Shown: positions 30,136-42,007 of the stretch, piece after piece
Layout of the letters: each line of letters begins with the position of its first letter
Numbering within the stretch: the stretch's first letter is position 1
Origin: Xenorhabdus sp. BG5
GTDB lineage: Bacteria > Pseudomonadota > Gammaproteobacteria > Enterobacterales > Enterobacteriaceae
Assembly (NCBI RefSeq): GCF_015163665.1
Contig: NZ_JADEUG010000010.1
Coordinates: 47,682-111,681, forward strand
Length of the DNA: 64,000 nucleotides
Direction: 5' to 3'
Made by a program: the position numbers and the translations under genes
The notes under the pieces: generated by a model
Seen by the model: the letters and a program-made list of their open reading frames with translations, nothing else
What the model was told of the DNA's origin: nothing
Databases searched by the model: none

Positions 30136-32031
30136 ATGAGCATGAAAGATCAGGAAACCCGTGGATTTCAGTCTGAAGTCAAACAACTGTTGCAGTTGAT
30201 GATCCATTCTCTCTATTCCAATAAAGAAATTTTTCTCCGTGAACTGATTTCAAACGCATCTGATGCGGCTGACAAATTGCGCTTCCGTGCATTGTCTGCC
30301 CCTGAACTGTATGAAAATGATGGTGAATTGCGTGTTCGTCTGGCTCTTGATAAAGAACAGAAAACTATCACCATCAGCGATAATGGTATCGGTATGTCCC
30401 GTGATGAAGTGATCGATAATCTGGGAACGATTGCAAAATCTGGTACTAAAGCATTTCTTGAATCCATTGGTTCTGATCAAGCAAAAGACAGCCAATTGAT
30501 TGGTCAATTCGGTGTAGGCTTCTACTCTGCCTTTATCGTCGCTGATAAAGTCACCGTACGTACTCGTGCAGCAGGAGCTCCCGCTGAACAAGGTGTATTT
30601 TGGGAGTCAACGGGAGAAGGTGACTACACTGTTGCTGATATTGAAAAAGCAGGTCGTGGTACAGAAATTACCTTGCATCTGCGAGATGGGGAAAGCGAAT
30701 TCCTCAATGACTGGCGTCTGCGTTCTATTATTGGCAAATATTCTGATCATATTGCCTTGCCAGTTGAAATTGAAACCCAAACTAAAAACGAAGAAGACGA
30801 TTCAGTTACCGTTACATGGGAAAAAATCAACAAAGCCCAAGCCTTATGGACTCGTAATAAAGCTGAAATCAGTGATGAAGAGTACCAAGAGTTTTATAAG
30901 CACATCTCCCATGACTTTACTGACTCTCTGATTTGGAGCCATAACCGCGTTGAAGGTAAGCAGGAATATACCAGCCTGCTATATATCCCTTCCCAGGCAC
31001 CGTGGGATATGTGGAACCGCGAACATAAACATGGACTGAAACTATACGTACAGCGTGTATTCATCATGGATGAAGCTGAACAGTTCATGCCAAATTACCT
31101 GCGTTTTGTCCGTGGTCTGATAGATTCCAATGACCTGCCATTGAACGTTTCCCGTGAAATTTTGCAAGATAGTTCAATCACACGTAATCTGCGCAGTGCG
31201 CTGACTAAACGTGTATTACAAATGTTGGATAAACTGGCAAAAGACGACGCAGAAAAATATCAGACCTTCTGGCAGCAGTTTGGCCTGGTGATGAAAGAAG
31301 GTCCAGCCGAAGATGGCGCAAACAAAGAAGCTATTGCTAAGTTGCTGCGCTTTGCTACGACTCATCATGATAGCTCGGCTCAAACCGTTTCTCTGGAAGA
31401 TTACGTTGGCCGCATGGCAGAAGGGCAGGAGAAGATTTATTACATTACTGCGGATAGCTATGCTGCGGCGAAGAATAGTCCACACTTGGAGCTGTTCCGT
31501 AAGAAAGGCATTGAGGTTCTGTTACTGTCTGACCGCATTGATGAATGGATGATGAGCTACCTGACTGAATTCGATGGTAAATCATTCCAATCTGTCAGCA
31601 AGGCTGATGAATCCCTCGATAAACTGGCGGATGAAAACAAAGCTGAGCAAGAAGAAGCAGACAAAAAACTGGAGCCATTTGTTGAGCGCGTGAAAACTCT
31701 GCTGGGTGAACGCGTGAAAGAAGTGAAGTTAACTCATCGTCTGACCGATACTCCAGCCATTGTAACAACTGATGCTAATGCAATGAGCACCCAAATGGCG
31801 AAACTATTTGCGGCAGCGGGCCAGTCTGTGCCAGAAGTCAGTTATAACTTTGAGCTGAATCCGGAACATCTTCTGGTTAAGAAAGCGGCTGATATTGATG
31901 ATGATGCTCAATTTGCTGATTGGATAGAGTTGTTGTTGGATCAAGCACTATTTGCTGAACGTGGCACATTGGATGATCCAAACCAGTTTATTCGTCGTAT
32001 GAATCAATTATTATTAGCTGAAAAAGCTTAA
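30136..32031 (+). CDS. htpG: Molecular chaperone HtpG (bacterial Hsp90)
   Basis: HtpG is the cytoplasmic Hsp90 ATPase that remodels client proteins with DnaK. The 631 residues carry the GHKL ATP-binding motifs [28 protein letters not shown] and [11 protein letters not shown], the middle domain with the catalytic Arg segment [11 protein letters not shown], and the C-terminal dimer domain. GAGG lies seven bases before the ATG. It has its own sigma-32 promoter and a strong terminator. Confidence 0.98.
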   Translation: MSMKDQETRGFQSEVKQLLQLMIHSLYSNKEIFLRELISNASDAADKLRFRALSAPELYENDGELRVRLALDKEQKTITISDNGIGMSRDEVIDNLGTIAKSGTKAFLESIGSDQAKDSQLIGQFGVGFYSAFIVADKVTVRTRAAGAPAEQGVFWESTGEGDYTVADIEKAGRGTEITLHLRDGESEFLNDWRLRSIIGKYSDHIALPVEIETQTKNEEDDSVTVTWEKINKAQALWTRNKAEISDEEYQEFYKHISHDFTDSLIWSHNRVEGKQEYTSLLYIPSQAPWDMWNREHKHGLKLYVQRVFIMDEAEQFMPNYLRFVRGLIDSNDLPLNVSREILQDSSITRNLRSALTKRVLQMLDKLAKDDAEKYQTFWQQFGLVMKEGPAEDGANKEAIAKLLRFATTHHDSSAQTVSLEDYVGRMAEGQEKIYYITADSYAAAKNSPHLELFRKKGIEVLLLSDRIDEWMMSYLTEFDGKSFQSVSKADESLDKLADENKAEQEEADKKLEPFVERVKTLLGERVKEVKLTHRLTDTPAIVTTDANAMSTQMAKLFAAAGQSVPEVSYNFELNPEHLLVKKAADIDDDAQFADWIELLLDQALFAERGTLDDPNQFIRRMNQLLLAEKA

Positions 32032-32051
32032 ACTTATTGAGATAATGATAA

Positions 32052-32092
32052 AAACCACGCCTCATTTTTCGTTGAGGCGTGGTTTATTTTTT
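32052..32092 (+). terminator. Rho-independent terminator of htpG
   Basis: A perfect 13-base-pair stem (AAACCACGCCTCA / TGAGGCGTGGTTT) with an eight-base loop is followed by ATTTTTT. Confidence 0.92.
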
Positions 32093-32174
32093 AATTAATG
32101 CGGAAACGTTTACCTGTTTTCTTGAGCCATTCCTCATTCAAATGGTATGGTGGTACGTTTTCTCTAAAATATGA

Positions 32175-32849
<675 letters not shown>

Positions 32850-32877
32850 TTTCGTGTTCTCTTGAATTGTGTTATAA

Positions 32878-32907
32878 CAGGCGGCCTTCATACCGCCTGA
32901 CTTTTTT
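32878..32907 (+). terminator. Rho-independent terminator of adk
   Basis: CAGGCGG and CCGCCTG pair over seven positions around an eight-base loop, followed by ACTTTTTT, 29 bases after the adk stop. Confidence 0.88.
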
Positions 32908-33012
32908 GTAGTTTACGCTTACCCTAGAGAAATTTACTCCATGAAATGTTACATGTAACTATCATTCATGTTTTATACTAGATTGTCAGTCATTTTAATG
33001 GAGCTCTGAGGA

Positions 33013-33978
33013 ATGAGTAGCAAGAAGTATGGTGTCCTGTTAGTGAACCTTGGTACACCTGATGCGCCAACACCAGCAGCAATAAGATGTTATCTGGCAA
33101 AGTTTCTGAGTGACAGAAGGGTAGTTGATATCCCACCATTTATTTGGAAACCTATCTTGAATGGTCTCATTCTTCCTTTCCGTGCTTCTCGAATTGCTAA
33201 GCTTTACCAAGAAATTTGGATGGAAGAAGGTTCCCCTTTATTGGTTTATAGTCGTCGTCAGCAGAAATTGCTGGATGAAAAGTTGGCGGATATCCCTGTT
33301 GCTTTGGGAATGACTTACGGCTCTCCTTCTTTATCTCAGGCCGCAGAGAGTTTGTTACAACAGGGCATTGAGGCTCTCATTATACTGCCACTTTATCCTC
33401 AATACTCCAGTACAACTTCGGCAGCGGTTTTTGACAGGATCAGTAAAATATTGCGGGAGTATCGGACAATTCCTACCCTGCATTTTGTTCGCAGTTATGC
33501 CACACATCCTGCCTATATTGCGGCACTAAAGGAAACCATTGAGCAGAGCTTTGAAAAACACGGTCAGCCTGATCGGTTAATTATTTCCTATCATGGTATT
33601 CCTGAACGTCTGGCAAAAATGGGAGATATTTATCCGCAAGATTGTCAGGCGACAACTGAACTGTTGAGTCAGGCACTGGATTATCCCGCAGATAAAATTA
33701 TGATGACATATCAGTCGCGTTTTGGTTGCTTACCGTGGTTATCTCCTTATACAGATAAAACCATGGCATCATTACCCAGCCAAGGTGTGGAACATGTTCA
33801 AGTGATGTGTCCGGGGTTTGCGGCAGATTGTTTGGAAACGTTGGAAGAGATTAAGCAACAGAATAAAGTTATCTTTTTAGAGGCTGGTGGGAAAAAGTTT
33901 GAATATATCTCTGCACTTAATGATAATAAAGCCCACATTTCTTTGCTTGAACAGTTGGTAAATAATGTCATGAAATAA
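33013..33978 (+). CDS. hemH: Ferrochelatase
   Basis: HemH inserts ferrous iron into protoporphyrin IX, the last step of haem synthesis. The 321-residue protein starts [20 protein letters not shown] and contains the catalytic His in [17 protein letters not shown] and the C-terminal [21 protein letters not shown] lies just before the ATG. In E. coli it is followed by aes and gsk; here a wzz-type gene lies between hemH and gsk. Confidence 0.97.
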   Translation: MSSKKYGVLLVNLGTPDAPTPAAIRCYLAKFLSDRRVVDIPPFIWKPILNGLILPFRASRIAKLYQEIWMEEGSPLLVYSRRQQKLLDEKLADIPVALGMTYGSPSLSQAAESLLQQGIEALIILPLYPQYSSTTSAAVFDRISKILREYRTIPTLHFVRSYATHPAYIAALKETIEQSFEKHGQPDRLIISYHGIPERLAKMGDIYPQDCQATTELLSQALDYPADKIMMTYQSRFGCLPWLSPYTDKTMASLPSQGVEHVQVMCPGFAADCLETLEEIKQQNKVIFLEAGGKKFEYISALNDNKAHISLLEQLVNNVMK

Positions 33979-34142
33979 CATGCAATTGCTTGTTATAAGA
34001 CATTATCACACATGATGAATAGCAGACATTGATCGTCGTATGATTTTAAGGATATGGTTTTTTAACCAATGAATACGATAAGCGAGAGAAAGGGCTTGCA
34101 TATCAATGAAAAGCAAAATTATTTGGATTGGACATATAGATA

Positions 34143-35255
34143 ATGAGTAATAAACCTATTAAACACCCTGATTTTTACGAAGAACATGCAAACTATTATC
34201 CTCCAGCGCGGGAGGATGAAATTGATTTGTTTGAACTATTCTCTGTGCTTTTCCAATCAAAATATTTGATCATTGCAATCTCTTTCGTTTTTGCAATTAT
34301 TGGTTTCAGCATTTCATCATTTTTACCGCAAAAATGGACCAGTACCGCTGCTGTAGTGAAGCCACGTCTGGAAGAGTTTCAACCACTGAAAAATGCGTTA
34401 ACGGATTTACATGTTCTCAACTTAGATCCCAAAATGACAGAAGAATCACTGTATAAGCGGTTTATTGAAAACTATAACTCGCGTGTATTCCGTGAAGAAT
34501 ATCTGGTTAATACCGATTACTTCAAGACGTTGCTTGCTAAGAGTCAAAATAGTTCTGAGCAGGAAAAAAGAAAACTAATCGAGAAAATTGTAAATAAAAA
34601 CATCACCATATCTTTACCGAAGAAAGAGAAAGATGATGACATTGACGATGAAGCCAAGCTTTCTTTCAGTGCTGATAACGCAGAAGATGCTTACAATCTA
34701 TTAAGTGGCTATATCAAATTCGTCTCTTCGGTGGTTCGTAACCAAGTAAAAGAAGATTTGAGTGATATGGTTCATGAGAAACTGGAATACTCGCAAAAGC
34801 TTTATGCACTCGATTTGGAACGTATCGCTAATATGCGAAGCGTAGATATTGAGCGATTGAAGTATGCGATTTCTCTTGCTAATTCTGCGGGAATTAAAAA
34901 ACCAGTATCGAATGGCGGAGCTATGATCAAGGATGACCCGGATTATTCGATTGCGCTGGGTTCTGATGCACTGCAACGTAAATTACAGATTACTGAAGAA
35001 ATTACTGACCCAACTAAAATTGATGCAGACCTGCGTAACCGTCAATTGTATATCACAAATCTGGAAAAAGTGAATGTGAATACCGTTGATTTTGTACCAT
35101 TCAAGTTTATGCAGGAACCTTATAAGCCAACTGCAAAAGATTCACCTAAGCGTTTGCTGATTTTGATTGGCGCTGGCTTTATCGGATTTATTTTATCCAT
35201 CATGTATGTTTTGTTGCGCCACATGGTACGTAGTCGTCAGAAACAAGCGGCATAA
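34143..35255 (+). CDS. Wzz/FepE-family polysaccharide chain-length determinant
   Basis: Wzz proteins are inner-membrane oligomers that set O-antigen or related polysaccharide length in the Wzy-dependent pathway. The 370 residues have the family layout: cytoplasmic N-terminus, first membrane helix near 38-58 (YLIIAISFVFAIIGFSISSF), a long periplasmic helical domain, the Pro-rich PYKPTAKDSPKR motif, and a second helix near 342-362 (LLILIGAGFIGFILSIMYVL). No wzx, wzy or glycosyltransferase gene is nearby. In Yersinia the O-antigen cluster sits exactly between hemH and gsk with wzz next to gsk, so this may be its relic or a still working orphan. The ribosome site is weak. Confidence 0.88.
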   Translation: MSNKPIKHPDFYEEHANYYPPAREDEIDLFELFSVLFQSKYLIIAISFVFAIIGFSISSFLPQKWTSTAAVVKPRLEEFQPLKNALTDLHVLNLDPKMTEESLYKRFIENYNSRVFREEYLVNTDYFKTLLAKSQNSSEQEKRKLIEKIVNKNITISLPKKEKDDDIDDEAKLSFSADNAEDAYNLLSGYIKFVSSVVRNQVKEDLSDMVHEKLEYSQKLYALDLERIANMRSVDIERLKYAISLANSAGIKKPVSNGGAMIKDDPDYSIALGSDALQRKLQITEEITDPTKIDADLRNRQLYITNLEKVNVNTVDFVPFKFMQEPYKPTAKDSPKRLLILIGAGFIGFILSIMYVLLRHMVRSRQKQAA

Positions 35256-35424
35256 ATTATCTATTATAGATAATGTCCTGATAGCTAACGTATCGACAGC
35301 CAATGTTGAAATAACATTGGCTGTCTTCATTTTTGTCGCTGTATTTTTTGTTTCTCTTCGGTATTGTGACACACTGTATTATGCTAACATGCCGCATATT
35401 TTAGCTCTACCGCAACAATTAATT

Positions 35425-36735
35425 ATGAAATTCCCTGGTAAACGTAAATCTAAACACTATTTTCCTGTCAGTTTAAGAGATCCTCTGCTCCAACCCATCA
35501 AAGAGATGATGGATACCGAAAATAATCAAGCCTACATTGTTGGCATTGACCAGACACTGGTTGATATTGAAGCCAAAGTTGATGAGGATTTTATCCAGCG
35601 TTATAACCTAAGCCAGGGACACTCATTAGTTATTGAAGATGATGTAGCCGAGGCTCTCTACAAGGAACTGACAGACAAGAATCTTATCAGTCATGAATTT
35701 GCGGGTGGCACTATCGGCAATACTTTGCATAACTATTCTGTGCTGGCTGACGATAAATCTGTTCTGCTTGGTGCGATGTGTAATAACATCCAGATAGGAA
35801 GTTATGCGTATTGTTATCTTTGTAATACATCCAGCCGTATGGATCTAAATCACCTTCAAGGGGTGGATGGCCCAATTGGTCGCTGTTTTACCTTAGTGAC
35901 GGAAAATGGTGAAAGAACATTTGCTATCAGTCCTGGGTTAATGAATCAGCTTCGTCCAGAAAGTATTCCTGAACACATTATTGCGGAAGCGTCAGCTTTG
36001 GTGATCACTGCTTATTTGGTGCGTTGTAAACCGGGTGAGCCAATGCCGGAAGCAACAATGAAAGCCATTGAATATGCGAAGAAGCATAACGTACCTGTTG
36101 TATTGACGTTAGGAACAAAATACGTCATTACGGATGCTCCACAATGGTGGCGCGATTTTCTGGCTGAAAATGTTTCTGTTGTTGCAATGAATGAAGATGA
36201 AGCTTGTGAATTGACAGGTTTCAGTGATCCTTTATTAGCGGCTGACATGGCGCTAAATTGGGTGGATTTGGTGTTATGTACCGCTGGGCCAGCTGGGTTA
36301 TATATGGCGGGTTATACTGAGGAAGAACACAAGCGCCAAACATTGCATCCTTTGCTACCTGGTGCGATTGCAGAATTTAACCGTTATGAATTCAGCCGGG
36401 CGATGCGTAAAGTGGATTGCCAAAACCCAATGCGGGTTTATTCCCATATTGAACCTTATATGGGAGGGCCTGAAAAAATCATGAATACTAATGGTGCTGG
36501 GGATGGCGCGTTATCTGCATTGCTGCATGATATCACTGCCAACAGCTATCATCGCATGAACGTACCTAACTCCAGCAAACATACGCGTTCTTATTTAACC
36601 TATTCTTCTTTGGCTCAGGTATGTAAGTACGCTAATAGAGTGAGTTATCAGGTATTAAGTCAGCATTCTCCGCGTCTAACCCGAGGGTTGCCAGAGAAAG
36701 AAGATAGTTTGGAAGAGTCTTACTGGGAACGTTGA
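35425..36735 (+). CDS. gsk: Inosine-guanosine kinase
   Basis: Gsk phosphorylates inosine and guanosine in purine salvage. The 436 residues match E. coli Gsk, starting MKFPGKRKSKHYFPVSLRDP. The PfkB-type catalytic segment is NTNGAGDGALSALLHDITAN. The ATG at 35425 is selected by this N-terminal match; a longer in-frame extension upstream has no family support. It converges on ybaL. Confidence 0.96.
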   Translation: MKFPGKRKSKHYFPVSLRDPLLQPIKEMMDTENNQAYIVGIDQTLVDIEAKVDEDFIQRYNLSQGHSLVIEDDVAEALYKELTDKNLISHEFAGGTIGNTLHNYSVLADDKSVLLGAMCNNIQIGSYAYCYLCNTSSRMDLNHLQGVDGPIGRCFTLVTENGERTFAISPGLMNQLRPESIPEHIIAEASALVITAYLVRCKPGEPMPEATMKAIEYAKKHNVPVVLTLGTKYVITDAPQWWRDFLAENVSVVAMNEDEACELTGFSDPLLAADMALNWVDLVLCTAGPAGLYMAGYTEEEHKRQTLHPLLPGAIAEFNRYEFSRAMRKVDCQNPMRVYSHIEPYMGGPEKIMNTNGAGDGALSALLHDITANSYHRMNVPNSSKHTRSYLTYSSLAQVCKYANRVSYQVLSQHSPRLTRGLPEKEDSLEESYWER

Positions 36736-36779
36736 TTCTGCTAGCCTAAGATATTATCTTAACTGTTTTTATGGGAATA

Positions 36780-36796
36780 TCCCCACATGATGGGGA
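36780..36796. terminator. Small hairpin between convergent gsk and ybaL
   Basis: TCCCCA and TGGGGA pair around a five-base loop in the gap between two convergent genes. It has no T tract and is weak evidence for termination. Confidence 0.35.
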
Positions 36797-36814
36797 CATT
36801 CCTTGGCTCGTAAG

Positions 36815-38527
36815 TTATGTTGGAGATGAAGTCGCTGGTGAGTGTAATGATGGTGGCTCTATTGGGCAACCCTCTTCATATTCAGGTAATGCATCAGCCA
36901 TTGCCCGTGCTATTTCATGTTCACCAATGATAATGTGATTAGTGCCACGCTCTGTAATGTAAGTGACTTCATCATCATAATGGGCTCGAACAATGATGTT
37001 GATATCTGGCCTGATTTCTCTGGCATTCGCAACAATCTCACCCGCTTCATAACCGTTAGGGATTGTCAGGAATAAAATACAAGCGCAATCAAGCCTTGCC
37101 AGGGCCATGATTTCTTTATTGACGGCATTACCTATTACGGCACTGATACCTATTTCACCTAATTCTTCAAATCGAGCACGTGTATCTTCAATGACCACAA
37201 CTGGAAAATTTTTTTCTTGTAAACGCTGACAAAGCTGATCCCCCACTCGTCCATAACCCACCACAATAGCATGACCACAAATATTAACAGGGATCTGGGT
37301 TTCTTCTTCCAGTGTTTCTTCGAGTAATTGTTCTTCAATGGTTTCTGTTTTTTCCAAATAGCGATCCAGTAAGCTGAATAGAACAGGATTCAACATGATT
37401 GAAATGATGGCGCCAGCCAGTACAAGGTTACGGGCTTCTCCATCCAGAAATCCCAGCGTGACACCCAGCCCAGCGAGAATAAAGGCAAATTCCCCAATTT
37501 GGGCGAGACTGGCTGAAATGGTTAGGGCAGTACGTCGTGAGTGCCCAAACATCCTAACTAGTAGCAAAGCAGCTAATGACTTGCCAATGATAATAATGGC
37601 AAGGGTTCCTATAATCGCCAGAGGCTGTTGGAGTAAGACCATAGGGTCAAACAGCATGCCAACCGAAACAAAGAAAAGAACCGCGAAAGCATCTCTTAAC
37701 GGTAAAGTATCTTGCGCTGCCCGATGACTCAATTCTGACTCATTCAGTACCATACCAGCGAAGAAGGCACCAAGGGCAAATGAAGCATCAAATAGTGTCA
37801 CCGCCCCATAAGCAACCCCTAAGGCAATGGCAAGTACCGCCAGCGTGAACAGTTCACGGGAACCTGTCCCAGCGGTTTTCGCCAGTAACCAAGGAATGAC
37901 ACGTCGTCCGACGAAAATCATCAACAAAATAAAGGCAACAACTTTTCCAACTGTGATAGATATCTTTAACAACAATTGACCAATATTTGCGTTTTGACTG
38001 TCCATAATTCCTGCTGCCGCAGGAAGTAATACTAACGTCAGTACCATAGCCAGATCTTCAACAATTAACCAACCAATGGCAATTTGTCCTCTCTGACTAT
38101 CAACGAGCTGTCGTTCTTCTAATGCCCTAAGCAATACGACTGTGCTGGCGGTGGACAGACAAAGGCCAAATACAATGCCGTTCAGTAGCCCCCAACCGAG
38201 CAGCATTGATAATCCGGCACCTAATAAGGTTGCAACGGCAATTTGGGCGATAGCACCAGGAATGGCAATTGATTTGACGGCTAACAAATCTTTAAGTGAA
38301 AAATGTAGACCGACACCAAACATCAGTAAGATCACGCCAATTTCTGAAAGTTCTGGAGCTAAAGATGTATCGGCAACAAAACCAGGAGTGAAAGGACCCG
38401 CTAGTACACCTGCTACAAGGTATCCTACCAGAGGTGAAATTTTCAGGCGCTGTGCAAGCATGCCAAGCAGATAGGCAAGAACAAAGCCGCCAACAATGGT
38501 CGTGATAAGAGGTGTCGAGTGCTCCAT
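36815..38527 (-). CDS. ybaL: Monovalent cation:proton antiporter YbaL (CPA2 family)
   Basis: YbaL is a predicted inner-membrane potassium or proton antiporter of the KefB/KefC type. The 570-residue protein has about twelve membrane helices, then an RCK/TrkA-N domain with the nucleotide-binding VVGYGRVGDQLCQRLQEKNF. The ATG at 38527 follows AGGAG; a TTG one codon earlier is less likely. The transported ion is not established. The position between gsk and fsr is conserved. Confidence 0.93.
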   Translation of the reverse strand: MEHSTPLITTIVGGFVLAYLLGMLAQRLKISPLVGYLVAGVLAGPFTPGFVADTSLAPELSEIGVILLMFGVGLHFSLKDLLAVKSIAIPGAIAQIAVATLLGAGLSMLLGWGLLNGIVFGLCLSTASTVVLLRALEERQLVDSQRGQIAIGWLIVEDLAMVLTLVLLPAAAGIMDSQNANIGQLLLKISITVGKVVAFILLMIFVGRRVIPWLLAKTAGTGSRELFTLAVLAIALGVAYGAVTLFDASFALGAFFAGMVLNESELSHRAAQDTLPLRDAFAVLFFVSVGMLFDPMVLLQQPLAIIGTLAIIIIGKSLAALLLVRMFGHSRRTALTISASLAQIGEFAFILAGLGVTLGFLDGEARNLVLAGAIISIMLNPVLFSLLDRYLEKTETIEEQLLEETLEEETQIPVNICGHAIVVGYGRVGDQLCQRLQEKNFPVVVIEDTRARFEELGEIGISAVIGNAVNKEIMALARLDCACILFLTIPNGYEAGEIVANAREIRPDINIIVRAHYDDEVTYITERGTNHIIIGEHEIARAMADALPEYEEGCPIEPPSLHSPATSSPT

Positions 38528-38760
38528 CAAGGCTCCTTCTGGGTAGCGAGTATATAAATTGTGTAGTTAGGTGAGGTAATAATCTATTTTATAAATAGTT
38601 AAAGATTACAAAAAAATATATTGAGTGGTAAAAACGAGAGTGATCTGCATAAATATTATTTTAATGTAATTTTATGTAGATCTTGCCATTATTTACGCTA
38701 GTTTACAAAGAAAAATAGCCTGATAATTATGGTGCTTATCCAGGGTTTTTCTTGTCTTTT

Positions 38761-39978
38761 TCAAGCGTTCTTTTCTATATTTGGCAAAAACAGCGTAAAA
38801 ATACCAAGAAGTGGCAGAAACGCACAGATTTTGTAAACCAATTCTATACTGGTTTTATCTGCGACATAGCCAAGTACGGCAGCCCCAATGCCACCCATAC
38901 CAAAGGCCAGTCCAAAGAACAAACCTGCAATCATGCCCGTTTTACCGGGAATGAGCTCTTGGGCATAGACTAAAATAGCAGAGAACGCAGAGGCCAATAT
39001 TATACCAATAATAACCGTTAGTATGCTTGTCCAGAATAAGGAGGCATAAGGTAACAGCAGGGTAAAAGGTGCAACGCCAAGAATTGAACCCCAAATGACA
39101 TATTTCCGACCTATCTTATCTCCAATCGGCCCGCCAATCAGAGTACCTGCCGCTACGGCGAATAAAAAGATAAATAGGTGGATCTGGGCGTTTTGCACGG
39201 ATAAGCCAAATTTCTGTATCAGGTAAAAAGTATAGTAGCTACTGATGCTGGTTAGGTAAAAGTACTTGGAAAAAACCAGTAACAGAAGAATGGCAAAAGA
39301 ATTTATGACGGTTTTTCTAGGAAACCTTGGCAAAGAAATGGTTCGAGAAGACAGGGGAGTTATGACCCGATGCTGCATCTTATACCATTGGCTGACTTGC
39401 AAGAGGATCACGATAGCCAACAGGGCTGTCAGAGAAAACCAACCAATGTTTTCCTTACCGTAAGGTGCAATGAAAATAGCAGCTAACAGCGGACCCAATG
39501 AACTTCCTAAATTTCCCCCTACTTGAAATAAAGATTGGGCCAGCCCATGACGTCCACCTGAAGCCATGCGTGCGACTCGTGACGATTCGGGATGAAAAAC
39601 GGATGACCCCGTACCGACTAATGCGGCAGCCATTAATATAATTGAAAAACTTTCGGCATAAGCTAATAGAAGCAAACCAGATAGGGTAAATCCCATACCG
39701 ACAGGCAGTGAATAGGGTTGCGGATATTTATCAGTATACAAACCGATAAGGGGTTGCAATAGCGATGCAGTTACCTGATAGGTTAGAGTTATCATTCCAA
39801 CCTGAATAAAACTGAGAGTAAATTCAGATTGCAGCAGTGGATAAATAGCCAGAATCAACGATTGAATCATATCATTCAGCATATGGGATAAACTGATGGC
39901 GCCGAGAATTGAAAAAACGGTGCGATGTTTTTTTGTTGGTGAAGTTGGAAACAAGGCTGTTTTACTTTTTTCACTCAT
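38761..39978 (-). CDS. fsr: MFS efflux transporter Fsr (fosmidomycin resistance)
   Basis: Fsr is a twelve-helix major facilitator inner-membrane exporter whose overexpression gives fosmidomycin resistance in E. coli. The 405 residues match the family (E. coli 406), with LSHMLNDMIQSLILAIYPLL and GGRHGLAQSLFQVGGNLGSS. It is divergent from ushA and upstream of ybaL on the same strand. Confidence 0.95.
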   Translation of the reverse strand: MSEKSKTALFPTSPTKKHRTVFSILGAISLSHMLNDMIQSLILAIYPLLQSEFTLSFIQVGMITLTYQVTASLLQPLIGLYTDKYPQPYSLPVGMGFTLSGLLLLAYAESFSIILMAAALVGTGSSVFHPESSRVARMASGGRHGLAQSLFQVGGNLGSSLGPLLAAIFIAPYGKENIGWFSLTALLAIVILLQVSQWYKMQHRVITPLSSRTISLPRFPRKTVINSFAILLLLVFSKYFYLTSISSYYTFYLIQKFGLSVQNAQIHLFIFLFAVAAGTLIGGPIGDKIGRKYVIWGSILGVAPFTLLLPYASLFWTSILTVIIGIILASAFSAILVYAQELIPGKTGMIAGLFFGLAFGMGGIGAAVLGYVADKTSIELVYKICAFLPLLGIFTLFLPNIEKNA

Positions 39979-40219
39979 ATCTATTCGCTTACCAATGTCA
40001 TTATCAATAAAGTTTATAGGGAGAAATTTTTAGGTTTGTTGAATTTCTGTTTAATTTTTACACCATAATACATCTTAGATAATTAACAAAATTTTTATTT
40101 ATACCTATATAATTTGGCTGCAATATCAAAAAGGTGAAATCTTTTAAGCCGCGGTTTGAAAGGGATGAACCTCTACCATCATATAACTAATAAGATTTTG
40201 AAATACATGGAGATACCCC

Positions 40220-41887
40220 ATGAAACTATCGTTTAAAGCGTCAATTTGCGCCCTTGCAATTTCGCTGTCACTGGCACCGTTAATTGCAAACGCCTGGGAA
40301 AAAGATAAAACCTATGACATTACCATCTTGCATACTAACGACCATCATGGCCATTTCTGGCATAACGATTATGGTGAATATGGTTTGGCGGCTCAAAAAA
40401 CGGTGGTAGATTCCATTCGTCAGGAGGTTGCCAAGAAAGGAGGTAGCGTATTGCTATTGTCAGGTGGTGACATTAACACCGGTGTACCAGAATCAGATAT
40501 GCAAGATGCTGAACCAGATTTTAAGGGCATGAATCTGGTGGGATACGATGCAATGGCATTGGGGAACCATGAATTTGATAAGCCCTTAAATGTCTTGTTC
40601 CAGCAACAAAAATGGGCAAACTTCCCATTTCTCTCTGCCAATATTTACCAAACCAGTACAGGCAAGTGCTTGTTTAAGCCATATGTTATTTTTGATAAGC
40701 AAGGCGTGAAAATAGCGGTTCTTGGCCTGACAACCGATGACACCGCGAAAATCGGTAATCCGGCTAATTTTCCGGATGTTGAATTCCGTGTTCCTGCTGA
40801 AGAAGCCAAAAAAGTTATTGGAGAGCTGAAAAAGAATGAAAAACCGGACGTGATTATTGCGGCAACCCACATGGGACACTATGACGATGGTCATCATGGC
40901 ACGAATGCGCCGGGAGATGTTGAAATGGCGCGTAGCTTGCCTGCGGGTTATTTGAATATGATTGTGGGGGGACACTCACAAGATCCGGTGTGTATGTCTG
41001 CGGAGAATAAAAACTATAAACAAGTGGATTATGTTCCGGGTACACCTTGTTCTCCTGATCGCCAAAATGGCACATGGATTGTTCAGGCTCACGAATGGGG
41101 GAAATATGTAGGTCGGGCTGATTTTCAATTCCGTAATGGTGAATTCAAGTTGGTTCATTATCAATTGATCCCGATTAACTTAAAGAAAAAAGTAACAAAA
41201 GAAGATGGCAGTACGGAACGTGTTTACTATACCCATGAAATTAAGCAAAATCTTGACATGCTTAAGCTGCTGACACCTTATGAAGACAAGGGCAGCCAGA
41301 TACTTAATGTGAAAATAGGCTCAGTAGATAACAAATTAGAAGGTGATCGCAGTAAGGTACGTTTCGTGCAAACGAATATGGCACACCTTGTATTGGCCGC
41401 TCAGATGGAACGGACAAACGCTGATTTTGCAGTGATGAGCGGTGGTGGAATTCGTGACTCTATTGAAGCAGGGGATATTACTTACAAGGATGTCATGAAA
41501 GTTCATCCATTTGCTAACCAACTGGTTTATGTGGACTTCAAAGGTAGCGAAGTTTTGACCTATTTGACGGCTGTTGCAAATATGGAAAAGGATTCTGGCG
41601 CTTATGGTCAATTCTATAATGTGAGCTTCGTGAAAGAGGGTAAGAATATCAGTGAGGTAAAAATTGGTAGTAAGCCATTAGATCCAAATAAAATTTACCG
41701 CATGGCGACGTTGAACTTTAACGCGATTGGTGGAGACGGTTATCCACGGATTGATAATTTGCCTGGTTATGTTGACACAGGGTTTGTCGATGCTGAGGTA
41801 TTGAAAGGATATATTGAAAAACACTCTCCATTGAAATCTTCTGATTATGAACCGAAAGGTGAAATTCATATAAATAATAACAATTGA
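40220..41887 (+). CDS. ushA: Periplasmic UDP-sugar hydrolase / 5'-nucleotidase UshA
   Basis: UshA breaks down UDP-sugars and nucleotides in the periplasm for salvage. A signal peptide (MKLSFKASICALAISLSLAP, cleavage after IANA) is followed by the metallophosphatase motifs ILHTNDHHGHF, GNHEFD and GGHSQDP, then the C-terminal substrate domain. The length is 555 residues. GGAG precedes the ATG. It ends at a strong bidirectional terminator. Confidence 0.97.
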   Translation: MKLSFKASICALAISLSLAPLIANAWEKDKTYDITILHTNDHHGHFWHNDYGEYGLAAQKTVVDSIRQEVAKKGGSVLLLSGGDINTGVPESDMQDAEPDFKGMNLVGYDAMALGNHEFDKPLNVLFQQQKWANFPFLSANIYQTSTGKCLFKPYVIFDKQGVKIAVLGLTTDDTAKIGNPANFPDVEFRVPAEEAKKVIGELKKNEKPDVIIAATHMGHYDDGHHGTNAPGDVEMARSLPAGYLNMIVGGHSQDPVCMSAENKNYKQVDYVPGTPCSPDRQNGTWIVQAHEWGKYVGRADFQFRNGEFKLVHYQLIPINLKKKVTKEDGSTERVYYTHEIKQNLDMLKLLTPYEDKGSQILNVKIGSVDNKLEGDRSKVRFVQTNMAHLVLAAQMERTNADFAVMSGGGIRDSIEAGDITYKDVMKVHPFANQLVYVDFKGSEVLTYLTAVANMEKDSGAYGQFYNVSFVKEGKNISEVKIGSKPLDPNKIYRMATLNFNAIGGDGYPRIDNLPGYVDTGFVDAEVLKGYIEKHSPLKSSDYEPKGEIHINNNN

Positions 41888-41916
41888 GCAATAGATTGCT
41901 GTTAGTTTTTTGCATA

Positions 41917-41948
41917 AAAAGACCATCTGTTCTTGCAGATGGTCTTTT
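41917..41948. terminator. Bidirectional terminator after ushA
   Basis: AAAAGACCATCTG and CAGATGGTCTTTT form a perfect 13-base-pair stem with a six-base loop. A T run follows on the + strand and, because of the A run, also on the - strand, so it can serve both ushA and the GNAT gene. Confidence 0.9.
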
Positions 41949-42007
41949 GCTTATTAGCAATAAGGCGTGTTATGCATAAATAAGAACGGTTGAAACTGAA
42001 TAATAAT

